From assembly GCF_040706535.1 (NCBI RefSeq), contig NZ_JAPDRJ010000006.1, forward strand, positions 1-64,000: DNA of 64,000 bases, given 5' to 3'. Below, piece after piece: positions 34,215 to 42,699 of this stretch (its first letter is position 1; every line of letters starts with the position of its first letter). Both the position numbers and the translations under genes were made by a program. Origin of the DNA: Lentisalinibacter orientalis (lineage in GTDB: Bacteria > Pseudomonadota > Gammaproteobacteria > Steroidobacterales > Woeseiaceae). The notes beneath the pieces were generated by a model that was not told the origin of the DNA, did no database searches, and worked only from the letters and a program-made list of their open reading frames with translations.

Positions 34215-34862
34215 CTACCGGGGCGCCCGCCAGCCGGCCGCCCGGGCTTCTTCCTCGGAGCAGAACCAGCGCTCGCCCTTGGATTCGTCGATGCGGGTGG
34301 GCCCGTAGGAGGACGAGCCCGGTACGTGATAGATGCGTGCGCCGCCCTTGCCGATATTGCCTTTGATATTGCAGCCACTGGGGGCCGATTCCTGGTTGCC
34401 GGAACGACGCCACTCCCAGGGCGGCACGTTGCGGGCCTCGCTCAAACCCCACAGTCCGCGCTCAGCCTCCCGTGCCGCTTCCTCATGAGCGAGCAGGGAT
34501 CGATCCCGGAGATAGCGTCGATAGACCCACGCCGCGCCCCGACGAACCATCTCGGCACAAACGTCCAGCTCCCCAACGTAGGGTCGTCCCACGGTCCGCC
34601 CGTAGCGATCGGTCGTCTGTACCTCGACGCGCACGGCTTTTTGGAACACGAGTTCCGAGAGCACCTGTCTCGCCCGATTGCCATAGGGCTGGCCCCGTTC
34701 CGGCGCATCAATCTCGGCCAGCCGGATCTTCACCTGTTCGCGCTCTACGGTGAGAAGCGTGAAGGTATCGCCATCGGCAATGCCGACCACGCGCCCGGAT
34801 AGTTCGGCCGCTGATACCAGCAGCGGTAGGAGGCACAGCAGAAGTGCGGCAGTTGTGCGCAT
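34215..34862 (-). CDS. Secreted thermonuclease-family nuclease
   Basis: A 215-residue protein with a signal peptide (MRTTAALLLCLLPLLVSA). The SNase-like core is clear: GIADGDTFTLL, KIRLAEIDAPERGQPYGNRA, VQTTDRYGRTVGRPYVGEL and EMVRRGAAWVYRRYLRD, with the Arg and Asp catalytic residues in place. A C-terminal domain (CNIKGNIGKGGARIYHVPGS, ending ERWFCSEEEARAAGWRAP) is the Cys-containing extension often attached to such nucleases in mobile elements. It may degrade DNA in the periplasm or outside the cell. Confidence 0.88.
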   Translation of the reverse strand: MRTTAALLLCLLPLLVSAAELSGRVVGIADGDTFTLLTVEREQVKIRLAEIDAPERGQPYGNRARQVLSELVFQKAVRVEVQTTDRYGRTVGRPYVGELDVCAEMVRRGAAWVYRRYLRDRSLLAHEEAAREAERGLWGLSEARNVPPWEWRRSGNQESAPSGCNIKGNIGKGGARIYHVPGSSSYGPTRIDESKGERWFCSEEEARAAGWRAPR

Positions 34863-34887
34863 CAAAATGGCCAATCGGGCATCTTTG

Positions 34888-35040
34888 CTATTGGATGACA
34901 ACAGTATTCCGGTCGAGCCAGAGTAGGGCAAGGGTGTAGCGCACAGAGTCGATCTGATAGGAAAGAAACGCCTCCTCGATCAAATACGTGAGGTCCTCGT
35001 CCGGTGGTCGTGAGCGCCAGATGATCGCCAGCAAATCCAT
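34888..35040 (-). CDS. Small hypothetical protein (50 aa) upstream of the nuclease
   Basis: A 50-codon frame begins ATG at 35038-35040 and reads MDLLAIIWRSRPPDEDLTYL, then IEEAFLSYQIDSVRYTLALL. It ends 25 bases before the nuclease start, on the same strand. Its composition is protein-like and it stands in contrast to the noncoding DNA to its right, but its ribosome site is weak and I do not recognise the family. Confidence 0.35.
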   Translation of the reverse strand: MDLLAIIWRSRPPDEDLTYLIEEAFLSYQIDSVRYTLALLWLDRNTVVIQ

Positions 35041-35192
35041 GGCCGAACCCTACTGAGGCTCCGCCCGCGCAGCCACGCGCGAATCAGGCCAGCGCACTGC
35101 GATTCACCGCGCGATCCAAGAGAACCGGCTCCCAGAGTCCACAGGCCTTGCCCGGTACGGCCGAGCGCCTCTCTCGCGAGGCCAAGGCCGGG

Positions 35193-35210
35193 ACTGCGGC
35201 ATGCCGCAGT
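35193..35210. repeat. Perfect 18-base palindrome
   Basis: ACTGCGGCA followed by TGCCGCAGT, with no spacer. It lies 68 bases before the long hairpin. Confidence 0.7.
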
Positions 35211-35277
35211 GCCTGTGGGCCCCTGTGAGCCGGGCGCGAGGGCAGGGTCGCGAGCGTGGAGGGTGCCGTCTAAGGAA

Positions 35278-35325
35278 GCCGCCCGTGTCCCTACCGAGGC
35301 ATCGCCGGGTAGGGACGCGGGCGGC
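35278..35325. repeat. Long hairpin in the integrase upstream region
   Basis: GCCGCCCGTGTCCCTACC (35278-35295) pairs with GGTAGGGACGCGGGCGGC (35308-35325), 17 of 18 Watson-Crick plus one G-T, loop of 12 bases. No T tract follows, so a terminator is unlikely. A structured RNA or a DNA site for transfer or recombination is possible. Confidence 0.65.
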
Positions 35326-35821
35326 GTCCCCTGTATTCGCGCGGGCTTCGGGCGGGATTTCTGAGGGACGGGTGAGGGACGGACCCCTAAACTGGCCTCC
35401 GTCGACGCATTATCCGCACGCCACGGCGGTAACGTGGCAAAGGCGTCCCGGATCGTGAAGACGCCACGAGCCAAGGCTCGTCGATCCTTTTCCAAATGCC
35501 GACTCAGGCTTTTTCAGGGAACTCCGGTTCCCGTTCAATGGTGCTCACCGGCCGGCGATTCCGTCGGCACGAGAGCAATTTCCCAACCCGCGATACCCAT
35601 CGCATTCAGCAATAAGGAGGTATTCCCGTTAGAAACTGGCCCGCGGGGGTCAGCTGGTCCACGCCGGACCGATTCTCCTCCGGAGAAGAACCGGCGTTGC
35701 CTGCAGCCAGGCATATTCAGGTTGACCGGGCCCAGTGTCCCGAGACCCGTACTGCGCGAGCAGACGCGGAATGGTTACGGCCATCCGGTGGGTCAGAAAC
35801 GCTTACCAGAGTTTGCACACG

Positions 35822-36688
35822 ATGAAGGACCTGAACTACCAGCTGAAAGAGATGTGCCGCAACAACCGGGACGGTAGCTACCGGACCCAGGCGGCGCGCG
35901 AGCGAATCCTGACGTTGATCGCCGATCAGCTGCAGGAACTCGGATTCCGGCGGATGGGGGCACGCACCCTCAGGCCCAAGCACGTCCGGGCCCTGGTCGA
36001 GCGCTGGCAGGAGGAGGGACTTGCCCCGGCCACGCTTAAGAACCGTATGTGCGCGCTGCGCTGGTGGGCGGCCAAGGTAGACCGGCGCCACGTCGTCCAC
36101 CGTAGCAACGAGGACTACGGCATCCCGGCTCGGCGGTTCATTACCAACGAATCGAAAGCACGGTCCGTCACCACGGGTGATCTCGAGCAGATCCCGGACA
36201 CTCACGTCCGATGGAGCCTCGAGTTACAACAGGCCTTCGGTCTGCGGCGTGAGGAGGCGATCAAGTTCCGGCCGAGCTATGCGGACCAGTGCGATCACCT
36301 GCTCCTGAAGGCGAGCTGGACCAAGGGCGGCAAGGCCCGGGAGGTCCCGATCCGGACCCAGGAGCAGCGAGCGCTGCTCAACCGATTACACCAGAGCGTC
36401 GGCACGGGCTCCCTGATACCGGATCATCTGAGCTACCGCCAGCAGGTCCGCCGCTATGAGCGCTACACCGCCGATGCGGGCCTCTCCCGCATGCATGGGC
36501 TTCGCCACGCCTATGCCCAGCGCCGCTACCGGGAGCTCACCGGCTGGGACGCGCCGGCTGCCGGCGGGCCCCGCAGCCAGGCGCTATCCCGGGAGGAGCG
36601 GCGGATCGACCGGGAGGCCAGAGCAATCATCAGCCGGGAATTGGGGCACGAGCGAGAGCAGATCGTCGGAATTTATTGTGGGGCGTGA
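35822..36688 (+). CDS. Tyrosine recombinase (ICE integrase, Integrase_1 type)
   Basis: A protein of about 288 residues from MKDLNYQLKEM; the frame is open upstream to 35735. The N-terminal SAM-like DNA-binding domain (about 1-110) precedes a catalytic domain: Arg in FGLRREEAIKF (about 140-148), Lys in SWTKGGKAREVPI, HGLRH at 225-229, His in RELGHEREQ and the Tyr nucleophile at 285 in IVGIYCG. Family members are common in elements of this kind. The gene is internal here, not at the likely left edge, so either another integrase lies beyond the window or the element has been rearranged. Confidence 0.82.
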   Translation: MKDLNYQLKEMCRNNRDGSYRTQAARERILTLIADQLQELGFRRMGARTLRPKHVRALVERWQEEGLAPATLKNRMCALRWWAAKVDRRHVVHRSNEDYGIPARRFITNESKARSVTTGDLEQIPDTHVRWSLELQQAFGLRREEAIKFRPSYADQCDHLLLKASWTKGGKAREVPIRTQEQRALLNRLHQSVGTGSLIPDHLSYRQQVRRYERYTADAGLSRMHGLRHAYAQRRYRELTGWDAPAAGGPRSQALSREERRIDREARAIISRELGHEREQIVGIYCGA

Positions 36689-36824
36689 TTTGTTATGTGG
36701 AGCTCCGCGGCGGGTCTCCTGCAGACGCAAGAAAACCCGTCCAACATCGCCGGGATTTTCCGTTCCGGAGTCCCGGTGAATCGAAGAGGATCATCCGCAG
36801 TCACTGATCACCGGATCGATCCTC

Positions 36825-37265
36825 ATGAAGAACCGAACCCATTTCTTTATCCCCGTCTCCCTACACCCGGTCGCGGTCCTGTTGGGATTGCTGGTCGTCG
36901 CAGGTGGCGCAGCCCGTGCTGAGGAGGTCACGGTCGCACGCTACTCGACTCTCCCCCTGGCGCCGACCAGCGCCCAACAGGACCCACTGTCTGAGATCGT
37001 CACCGAGCGATTCGACGACACCGTGACCCGGATCGGCGAGGCGCTGGAGGCGACGCTGGCGCCTTCCGGCTACCGTCTTGCCGCCGAGGACAACGCCGAT
37101 CCCCAGCGCGAGATCCTGCTCGCGCTGCCGCTTCCCGAAGCTCACCGCACGATCGGGCCGCTGCCGCGGCGGGAGATTCTGGCCGTGCTGGCCGGTCCCG
37201 CCTGGATCCTGATCGAGGATCCCGTCCACCGGCTCGTCTCCTTCGAACGCGAACTACAGGAGTAA
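36825..37265 (+). CDS. PilL N-terminal-like protein (TIGR03748)
   Basis: A 146-residue exported protein with a signal segment (VAVLLGLLVVAGGAARAEE). The core matches the PilL_Nt conjugative family: RYSTLPLAPTSAQQDPLSEI, IGEALEATLAPSGYRLA, ALPLPEAHRTIGPLPRREI and LAGPAWILIEDPVHRLVSF. In relatives it belongs to a type IV pilus set for mating in liquid; no other pil gene follows here, so the pilus module is reduced to this gene. An AAAACCCG/CGGGATTTT leader hairpin precedes it. Confidence 0.8.
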   Translation: MKNRTHFFIPVSLHPVAVLLGLLVVAGGAARAEEVTVARYSTLPLAPTSAQQDPLSEIVTERFDDTVTRIGEALEATLAPSGYRLAAEDNADPQREILLALPLPEAHRTIGPLPRREILAVLAGPAWILIEDPVHRLVSFERELQE

Positions 37266-37270
37266 GCGCT

Positions 37271-37495
37271 ATGGGTAGCATTTTCGCCGCGCTTGTCCTG
37301 ATCGCACTCATCGCCGGCGGCCTGCGAGGCCAGGGCCCGGCGAACGAACCCCAAAACACGACTCAATGTTCATCCGAGGTCCGCAAAGCCCCGGTGTCCA
37401 TGCCGGCGTCCTGCGCATCGCCCGGCCGGCAGTGCCGCGACCTGACTATTCCCTTTGGCTCCGAGGCCGACTCCGTCTGTCCGGATGAGGACTGA
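37271..37495 (+). CDS. Small hypothetical protein (74 aa), one membrane segment
   Basis: It begins MGSIFAALVLIALIAGGLRG, a signal or membrane segment, followed by a Cys-rich polar tail (QCSSEV, MPASCASPGRQCRDL, VCPDED; four Cys). It is embedded in the tight series between PilL and the TIGR03759 gene, starting five bases after the former and ending four before the latter. This supports it as real. The family is unknown. Confidence 0.55.
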   Translation: MGSIFAALVLIALIAGGLRGQGPANEPQNTTQCSSEVRKAPVSMPASCASPGRQCRDLTIPFGSEADSVCPDED

Positions 37496-37498
37496 TCC

Positions 37499-38275
37499 AT
37501 GGGCAGTTGCGCCGGCATGGCCATAGTTAGCGTCATCGTCTCAGCAACCCTCAGCCTGAGTCCCGCACGAGCCGCGGAATCTGATGTAGGAGCGACCAGC
37601 GAGGCCGCATCTTCGGTCACCTGGAGCGATCTGACCGCCACCGAGCGGGCTCGGGCCGAGACCTGGGATCTGACCCCCACTGAGTGGAAACGATACCGGG
37701 CACTCATGGCAGGCATCCGCGGCAGCGTGAGCCCCGACAACCTGTCTCCAATCGAGGTCTTAGGGATCCACGCCCGGGACGAGGCGGAGCGAAAGCGGTA
37801 CGCCGAGCGCTGGGCGATCCTGATGCGGGAAGACGCCGAGCGCATCCTCGCCTTCCAGCGCGCCTACGATGCCGCCTACGAGCGCCTTTTCCCCGAAGAG
37901 TCGCTCATCGAGCGGGCATGGCTGCCCGCCAGAGTCACGAAGACGCCAATGCTGGAGCCAACCGACCGGATACTCCTCTTCCTCCGTCCGGACTGCGCGG
38001 CCTGCGAGGCGGTTCTCAAGCGCGTTCTCGCGAAACGAGGCGAGGTCGCAGGTATCGATCTCTATCTCAGTGAATTCGGGCCTGGGGAGGAGGGCGCTAT
38101 CCGTAACTGGGCCGCCCGCCAGGGCATCGACCCCGCTTGGGTCAGGACCCGGGAGGTGACCCTGAACTTCGAGGCGGGAGCGCTGGAGCGACTGAGCGGC
38201 GATCAGCCGGAGCTGCCTTACCTGATGCGCCGCCGTGGTGAGTCGGTCACGCCCCTGCCGGGCAGCGCCTTGTGA
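37499..38275 (+). CDS. ICE protein TIGR03759 (PFL_4693)
   Basis: A 258-residue protein with a signal peptide (MAIVSVIVSATLSLSPARAA). The conserved start of the mature part (WSDLTATERARAETWDLTPT, EWKRYRALM) and NLSPIEVLGIHARDEAERKR match this family. A thioredoxin-like stretch with DCAACEAVL lies at about 163-171, so a disulfide role in the periplasm is possible. It overlaps the transglycosylase gene by four bases. Confidence 0.82.
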   Translation: MGSCAGMAIVSVIVSATLSLSPARAAESDVGATSEAASSVTWSDLTATERARAETWDLTPTEWKRYRALMAGIRGSVSPDNLSPIEVLGIHARDEAERKRYAERWAILMREDAERILAFQRAYDAAYERLFPEESLIERAWLPARVTKTPMLEPTDRILLFLRPDCAACEAVLKRVLAKRGEVAGIDLYLSEFGPGEEGAIRNWAARQGIDPAWVRTREVTLNFEAGALERLSGDQPELPYLMRRRGESVTPLPGSAL

Positions 38276-38820
38276 AACGTCGTCTCTGGCCCGCCTTCGT
38301 CATGGGGGCAGCGTTCTTCACCAGCTCCGCCGGCGCGGATACCGCCGTACCGCCCGGCTACCGGCAGGTCGCCACCGCCCATGGCATTCCGCCGAAGATC
38401 TTCTACGCCATGGCGCTGACTGAGAGTGGACGCTACATCGAACGCCAGGGTATCGCTCGTCCCTGGCCCTGGACCCTGAACGTCCACGGCGAGGGCGGCT
38501 ACTACCCCACACGAAACACGGCCGCGGCGGCCCTGCAGGAAGCTCTCTCGCGCGGTAAAGACTCGGTCGACATCGGTCTGATGCAGGTGAACTGGCGCTA
38601 TCATGGCAAAACTCTCCGCTCGCCGGAGGCGGCCCTCGATCCCTACCGAAATCTGAAAGTAGCGGCCGCTATTCTGGTGCGCTGCTACCGCGAGCGCCGT
38701 GACTGGTGGGCGGCCGTCGGCTGCTATCACGCCCCGAACCATGCGCTGCGCGCGCAACGTTACCAGGAACGGGTGCGGAGACATTGGAAGACGCTCCAGC
38801 CGACCGAGAGCGCCGGATGA
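38272..38820 (+). CDS. Lytic transglycosylase (SLT-like) of the conjugation apparatus
   Basis: A 182-residue exported protein starting at GTG 38272, with a signal (WPAFVMGAAFFTSSAGA). The SLT-type catalytic Glu is in FYAMALTESGR (about residue 51), followed by SVDIGLMQVNWRYHG and ILVRCYRERRDWWAAVGCYH. It opens the peptidoglycan for the conjugative channel. It overlaps both neighbours by four bases, which indicates translational coupling. Confidence 0.88.
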   Translation: MKRRLWPAFVMGAAFFTSSAGADTAVPPGYRQVATAHGIPPKIFYAMALTESGRYIERQGIARPWPWTLNVHGEGGYYPTRNTAAAALQEALSRGKDSVDIGLMQVNWRYHGKTLRSPEAALDPYRNLKVAAAILVRCYRERRDWWAAVGCYHAPNHALRAQRYQERVRRHWKTLQPTESAG

Positions 38821-39344
38821 CACGCTGTGCGTGGGCAGTTCTATTGCTGGCCATGGCCGCGCTCGCCGATGCGACGGAGAGCAGGCTGATCGTCATCTAC
38901 GACAATGGCGAGACTGAGCCTCTGGCTCCCTATCTGGCGCCGTTCGAGGAGGCCGCACCGAAGCCCGCGGCTCCGCTGGCCCATGAGGAGCTCGGCGCAG
39001 CCGACCTGGAAGCGCTGCTGCCCGTTCGTACGCCCGAATTGACGCCTGGAACGGTCGAGCCTCGGCCCTGGCCATTGTCTCCGGCGGCGACACCCGTCCG
39101 GCCACTGTTTCTGATCGGCGCTGATGAGCGTTCCCGACACTGGCTCGTCCGAAACCGGGATCGTCTCATAAAGTCCGATGCCATCGGCCTGATCGTCCAG
39201 GCGGAGAGCGTGGCGGATCTGGAAACCCTGGCCGATCTGGCCGGAGGGATTCCGCTGCTACCGGCAAGCGGCACGGATATCGCCCGCATCTACGGTCTCC
39301 GGCATATCCCGGTGCTCATTTCCCGGCACGGCATCCAGCAATGA
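38817..39344 (+). CDS. ICE protein TIGR03765 (PFL_4695)
   Basis: A protein of 175 residues with a signal peptide (WAVLLLAMAALADA). Its C-terminal part (PLFLIGADERSRHWLVRNRD, RLIKSDAIGLIVQAESVADL, IYGLRHIPVLISRHGIQQ) matches the family that sits between the transglycosylase and TraD in PFGI-1-like elements. The role is unknown. It begins with ATGA overlap and ends in the same way with TraD. Confidence 0.82.
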   Translation: MTRCAWAVLLLAMAALADATESRLIVIYDNGETEPLAPYLAPFEEAAPKPAAPLAHEELGAADLEALLPVRTPELTPGTVEPRPWPLSPAATPVRPLFLIGADERSRHWLVRNRDRLIKSDAIGLIVQAESVADLETLADLAGGIPLLPASGTDIARIYGLRHIPVLISRHGIQQ

Positions 39345-41452
39345 CCGGTCACCCTGTGGAGGCGCTCCTGCGCCCGCCCGTGGAGCTCTGGTCGGCGGCG
39401 ACCGCGGCGGCCACCGGCACGATCGCCATCCTGGCGCCCTGGGCCCTGATGATGCCGCCGGGTGTCGCGTACGGCGCGGCGGCTGTGCTTTTCGCACTGG
39501 CCTGGGTCCGTGCCCGTCAGGGCTGGCGGGTTATCCGCTACCAGCGAAACCTGAAACGTCTCCCGATCTACCGCCTTCGTCCGGAGCGTATACCCGTGAG
39601 CCGCCATAAGCTGTTCCTCGGGCGAGGCTTCCGCTGGACTCAGAAGCATACCCAGCGTCTCCGGGACACCATCCGTCCGGAAGTCCAGGACTACATTCAG
39701 CCCGGATGGCTCTACCGCTGGGCGCGCCAGAAGGAAGTGGCCTGGGAGGCCAAACCAATACTCCGCTATGCGGCGGCGCTCATGCGAAGAGATGCCTGGT
39801 GGAATCCGCTCCGGCCCCTGCCGCCAGTCGGCGGGACACCGGCGCTCCACGCGGTGGAGCCCGACGAAGGAGACGTCTGGATGGATCTCCGCGAGCGGGT
39901 GGGACACACGCTGGTGCTTGGCACGACCCGGGTCGGCAAGACACGCCTGGCCGAGGTCCTGATTGCCCAGGACATCCGCCGCGGCGACACGGTGATCGTC
40001 TTCGATCCCAAGGGCGATGCGGATCTCCTCCGCCGAGTCCATGCGGAGGCGAAACGGGCCGGCAGGGCAGGGGAGTTCTACCTTTTTCACCTCGGATACC
40101 CGGAGATATCAGCCCGCTACAACGCCATCGGCAACTTCTCCCGGATCACGGAGGTCGCGACCCGGATCGCGAACCAGCTGCCGAGCGAGGGCAACTCCGC
40201 CGCCTTCAAGGAGTTCGCCTGGCGTTTTGTGAATATCATCGCCCGTGCGCTGGTGACCTTGGGCCGACGGCCCGACTACCACCAGATCAGGCGCTACATC
40301 AACGATATCGAGCCGCTGTTCATCGAATACACCGAAGCCTATCTCGAGGAGCACGCGGCCGAGGGCTGGCGCGACAAGGTCGCCGAGTTCGCCGAGAAGG
40401 TGAGCGAACGCAATCTGCCGGCGGCGCTCAAGGGCCGCCATCGGGCGGCGATCGGGCTCATGCGCTACCTGCAGACGCTCGACGTCTACGATCCGGTCCT
40501 GGACGGCCTGCTGTCCGCCTTCAAATACGACAAGACTTATTTCGACAAGATCGTCAGCTCCGTCGGTCCCCTCATGGAGAAGCTCACCACCGGCAATATT
40601 GCCGAGCTCATCTCACCGGACTACCTGGCCGAGACCGATCCGCGACCGATATTTGAGTGGCTGGACATGATCCGCCGGAAGGGGATCGTCTATATCGGGC
40701 TGGACGCGCTGACTGACACCACCGTGGCAACGGCGGTGGGGAATTCCATGTTCGCGGACCTGGTCTCCGTCGCCGGCCATATCTACAAACACGGACTCTC
40801 CGAGCCGGGAGAACCTGGCGATCAGGGTTCGATCGAGCTACCGACCGTCTCCCTCCACGCCGATGAGTTCAACGAGCTGATCGGCGACGAATTCGTGCCC
40901 CTCCTGAACAAGGCCGGCGGTGCGGGTTTTCAGGTGACGGCCTATACCCAGACCTGGTCCGACGTGGAGGCACGGATCGGCAGCCGGGCCCGAGCCGGGC
41001 AGGTCGCCGGCAACTTCAACACCCTGGTCATGCTCCGCGTGAAGGAGCTCGCGACGGCCGAGATGCTGACCGCTCAGCTGCCGAATGTGGAGGTCTTCAG
41101 CCTGATGAGTGTCTCCGGCGTGGACGATTCATCCGATCCGGAGTCCGGCGTGGACTTCCGGTCCCGGAACGAGGATCGTATCAGCGTCTCCGAGGTGCCG
41201 ATGCTGAGCCCGGCCGATATCATTCGGCTGCCGAAAGGTCAGGCCTTCGCCCTGCTCGAAGGCGGAGGACTTTGGAAGATCCGTATGCCGCTGCCCGATA
41301 CGCGGCGCGACGCCGGCCTTCCGCAGAGTCTGTCCTGCATCGCCGCCGAGATGGAGCGGAGCTATACGACCGGTGAGCACTGGTATCGCACGCCGGAGAC
41401 TTGGTGGTATGCCGAGCCGAGCCGGACCAAGGCACCGCATCAGTTGCCATGA
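39341..41452 (+). CDS. TraD-like coupling protein (SXT_TraD type)
   Basis: A 703-residue inner-membrane ATPase that couples the relaxase-DNA complex to the secretion channel. Two hydrophobic helices lie near the N-terminus (IAILAPWALMMPPGVAYGAA). The Walker A motif is GTTRVGKT at 194-201, preceded by MDLRERVGHTLVL, and the Walker B-like segment is SLHADEFNELI at about 504-514. The FRSRNEDRISV and LSPADIIRLPKGQAF regions are typical. The protein is full length. Its stop overlaps the TIGR03747 start. Confidence 0.9.
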   Translation: MTGHPVEALLRPPVELWSAATAAATGTIAILAPWALMMPPGVAYGAAAVLFALAWVRARQGWRVIRYQRNLKRLPIYRLRPERIPVSRHKLFLGRGFRWTQKHTQRLRDTIRPEVQDYIQPGWLYRWARQKEVAWEAKPILRYAAALMRRDAWWNPLRPLPPVGGTPALHAVEPDEGDVWMDLRERVGHTLVLGTTRVGKTRLAEVLIAQDIRRGDTVIVFDPKGDADLLRRVHAEAKRAGRAGEFYLFHLGYPEISARYNAIGNFSRITEVATRIANQLPSEGNSAAFKEFAWRFVNIIARALVTLGRRPDYHQIRRYINDIEPLFIEYTEAYLEEHAAEGWRDKVAEFAEKVSERNLPAALKGRHRAAIGLMRYLQTLDVYDPVLDGLLSAFKYDKTYFDKIVSSVGPLMEKLTTGNIAELISPDYLAETDPRPIFEWLDMIRRKGIVYIGLDALTDTTVATAVGNSMFADLVSVAGHIYKHGLSEPGEPGDQGSIELPTVSLHADEFNELIGDEFVPLLNKAGGAGFQVTAYTQTWSDVEARIGSRARAGQVAGNFNTLVMLRVKELATAEMLTAQLPNVEVFSLMSVSGVDDSSDPESGVDFRSRNEDRISVSEVPMLSPADIIRLPKGQAFALLEGGGLWKIRMPLPDTRRDAGLPQSLSCIAAEMERSYTTGEHWYRTPETWWYAEPSRTKAPHQLP

Positions 41453-42180
41453 AGCGGACCGCGAACGACCCACGACGGGCCGAGGTCCGACAAGGGCTGC
41501 TCCCAAGAGCACTCCGGTTGGCGGCACAAGGCCTGAAATGGCTCGCTTTCTCTCTCATGTTCTCGATCGTCGCGGAGTGGATCGGCATGACCTTCTGGTG
41601 GCCGGAGGAGGGCCTCCAGCACAGCCGAGACATGCTCCAGGCGGAACTCGCTTACCTCGAAACGGATTTCCGGCAGAGTCTCGTGTCCTCCGATCCGCCT
41701 GCCTTCGCGCTTGCAGGCATACAGGCGGCTCGGCGCGTTCTGTATGAACAGTCGGGACTGGCCGACTTCCTCGAGTGGCTGCGGCGTCCGCCGAACGCTG
41801 CCAACAAACAGGCGGGCAGTCTCAGGCCCTTCCTATCGCCGTTGGTGGACTATGTGGTGGCAGCGCTGCAGGTCACTCAGGTGTTCGTTGCCCGTCTGGC
41901 CGTGCTTACGCTCTCGATGCCAGTGTTCCTGCTGCTAAGCCTCGTCGCTCTGGTCGATGGCCTCGTGCAGCGCGATCTCCGACGCTGGGGCGGCGGCCGG
42001 GAAAGCTCTTTTATCTATCACTGGGCGAAGCGCTCGGCGCTACCGCTCTGGGTGTTCGCGTGGGTGGCCTATTTGGCAACGCCGGTTACCATCCACCCGA
42101 GCCTCGTGGTGATTCCCCTGGCCGTGCTGTTTGCCATCACGGTTGCCGTCTCGGCCCGGAGCTTCAAGAAATACCTGTAG
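41449..42180 (+). CDS. ICE membrane protein TIGR03747 (PFL_4697)
   Basis: A 243-residue inner-membrane protein with helices at LKWLAFSLMFSIVAEWIG, VLTLSMPVFLLLSLVALVDG, ALPLWVFAWVAYLAT and LVVIPLAVLFAITVAVSA. The conserved GLVQRDLRRWGGGRESSFIY motif is present. The family follows TraD in these elements. The next conjugation gene (RAQPRD) is 2.8 kb downstream, because the region after this gene holds the defence-like insert. Confidence 0.83.
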   Translation: MKRTANDPRRAEVRQGLLPRALRLAAQGLKWLAFSLMFSIVAEWIGMTFWWPEEGLQHSRDMLQAELAYLETDFRQSLVSSDPPAFALAGIQAARRVLYEQSGLADFLEWLRRPPNAANKQAGSLRPFLSPLVDYVVAALQVTQVFVARLAVLTLSMPVFLLLSLVALVDGLVQRDLRRWGGGRESSFIYHWAKRSALPLWVFAWVAYLATPVTIHPSLVVIPLAVLFAITVAVSARSFKKYL

Positions 42181-42197
42181 GCGGCCATAGCACGGGC

Positions 42198-42677
42198 TCA
42201 TCTTTCCTCGGGTGTGCGCCACGATGCTAGTCGACCCAGAGCATCGGTGTTCCCAATCAGCTCTCGCGCCCGCTGTAGCCGTGCCATCAGGGGTTCACGA
42301 TCCGGGGCCGGCAGCTTGCTAATCCGATCCTCCGCATCGGCAAAGAAGGCACCTGGGCTTTTCGGTGCGGACCAGCTATCAATAATGGTTTGCAACTCGG
42401 TCTTGCTGTCCTGCAGTGCCTTGGCGATGCGCTTCTCTTCCTGTTCACGTTTCCACTGCTGATGCCACTCTTTCCAACTCTTTCGCTCGATTTCCGCGTT
42501 ACGCTCCACCTCCTCAATGAGCGGAACGATGATATCGGTGGCTTCTCCCCGTTCGCGGATGATCGTAGTGACGCGACGAGACAGATCGCGTGAGCCGGTT
42601 TCGCGCCACTGTTTTACGCACTCGGTTCGGTAATAGGTAGAATAAGCTTGGAGCCACAGCCGACATGTGGCGAAGTT
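42198..42677 (-). pseudogene. N-terminally truncated gene
   Basis: A continuous minus-strand frame of 160 codons lies between an upstream stop (42678-42680) and 42198. It encodes clearly protein-like sequence: LWLQAYSTYYRTECVKQWRE, RRVTTIIRERGEATDIIVPL and a charged coiled-coil region (KSWKEWHQQWKREQEEKR). There is no credible start in the first 90 codons; a GTG at 42509 would give only 103 residues. I think it is the C-terminal remainder of a longer gene, probably cut when the adjacent nucleotidyltransferase module arrived. The family is not known to me. Confidence 0.5.
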
Positions 42678-42699
42678 CTACCGGATAGAAGCCGGAGCT

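Larger units (their letters stand above)
35041..35821. other. Noncoding region before the integrase, with strong secondary structure
   Basis: About 780 bases without a credible gene; the long minus-strand frame 34980-35495 is Pro/Arg/Ser-rich and looks accidental. It contains an exact palindrome (35193-35210) and a long hairpin (35278-35325). It is a candidate for an origin of transfer, recombination site or noncoding RNA. Confidence 0.5.

Noticed and set aside
34980..35495. 171-codon minus-strand frame before the integrase
   Set aside because: Pro/Arg/Ser-rich composition typical of GC-rich noncoding DNA, and the bases form long inverted repeats.
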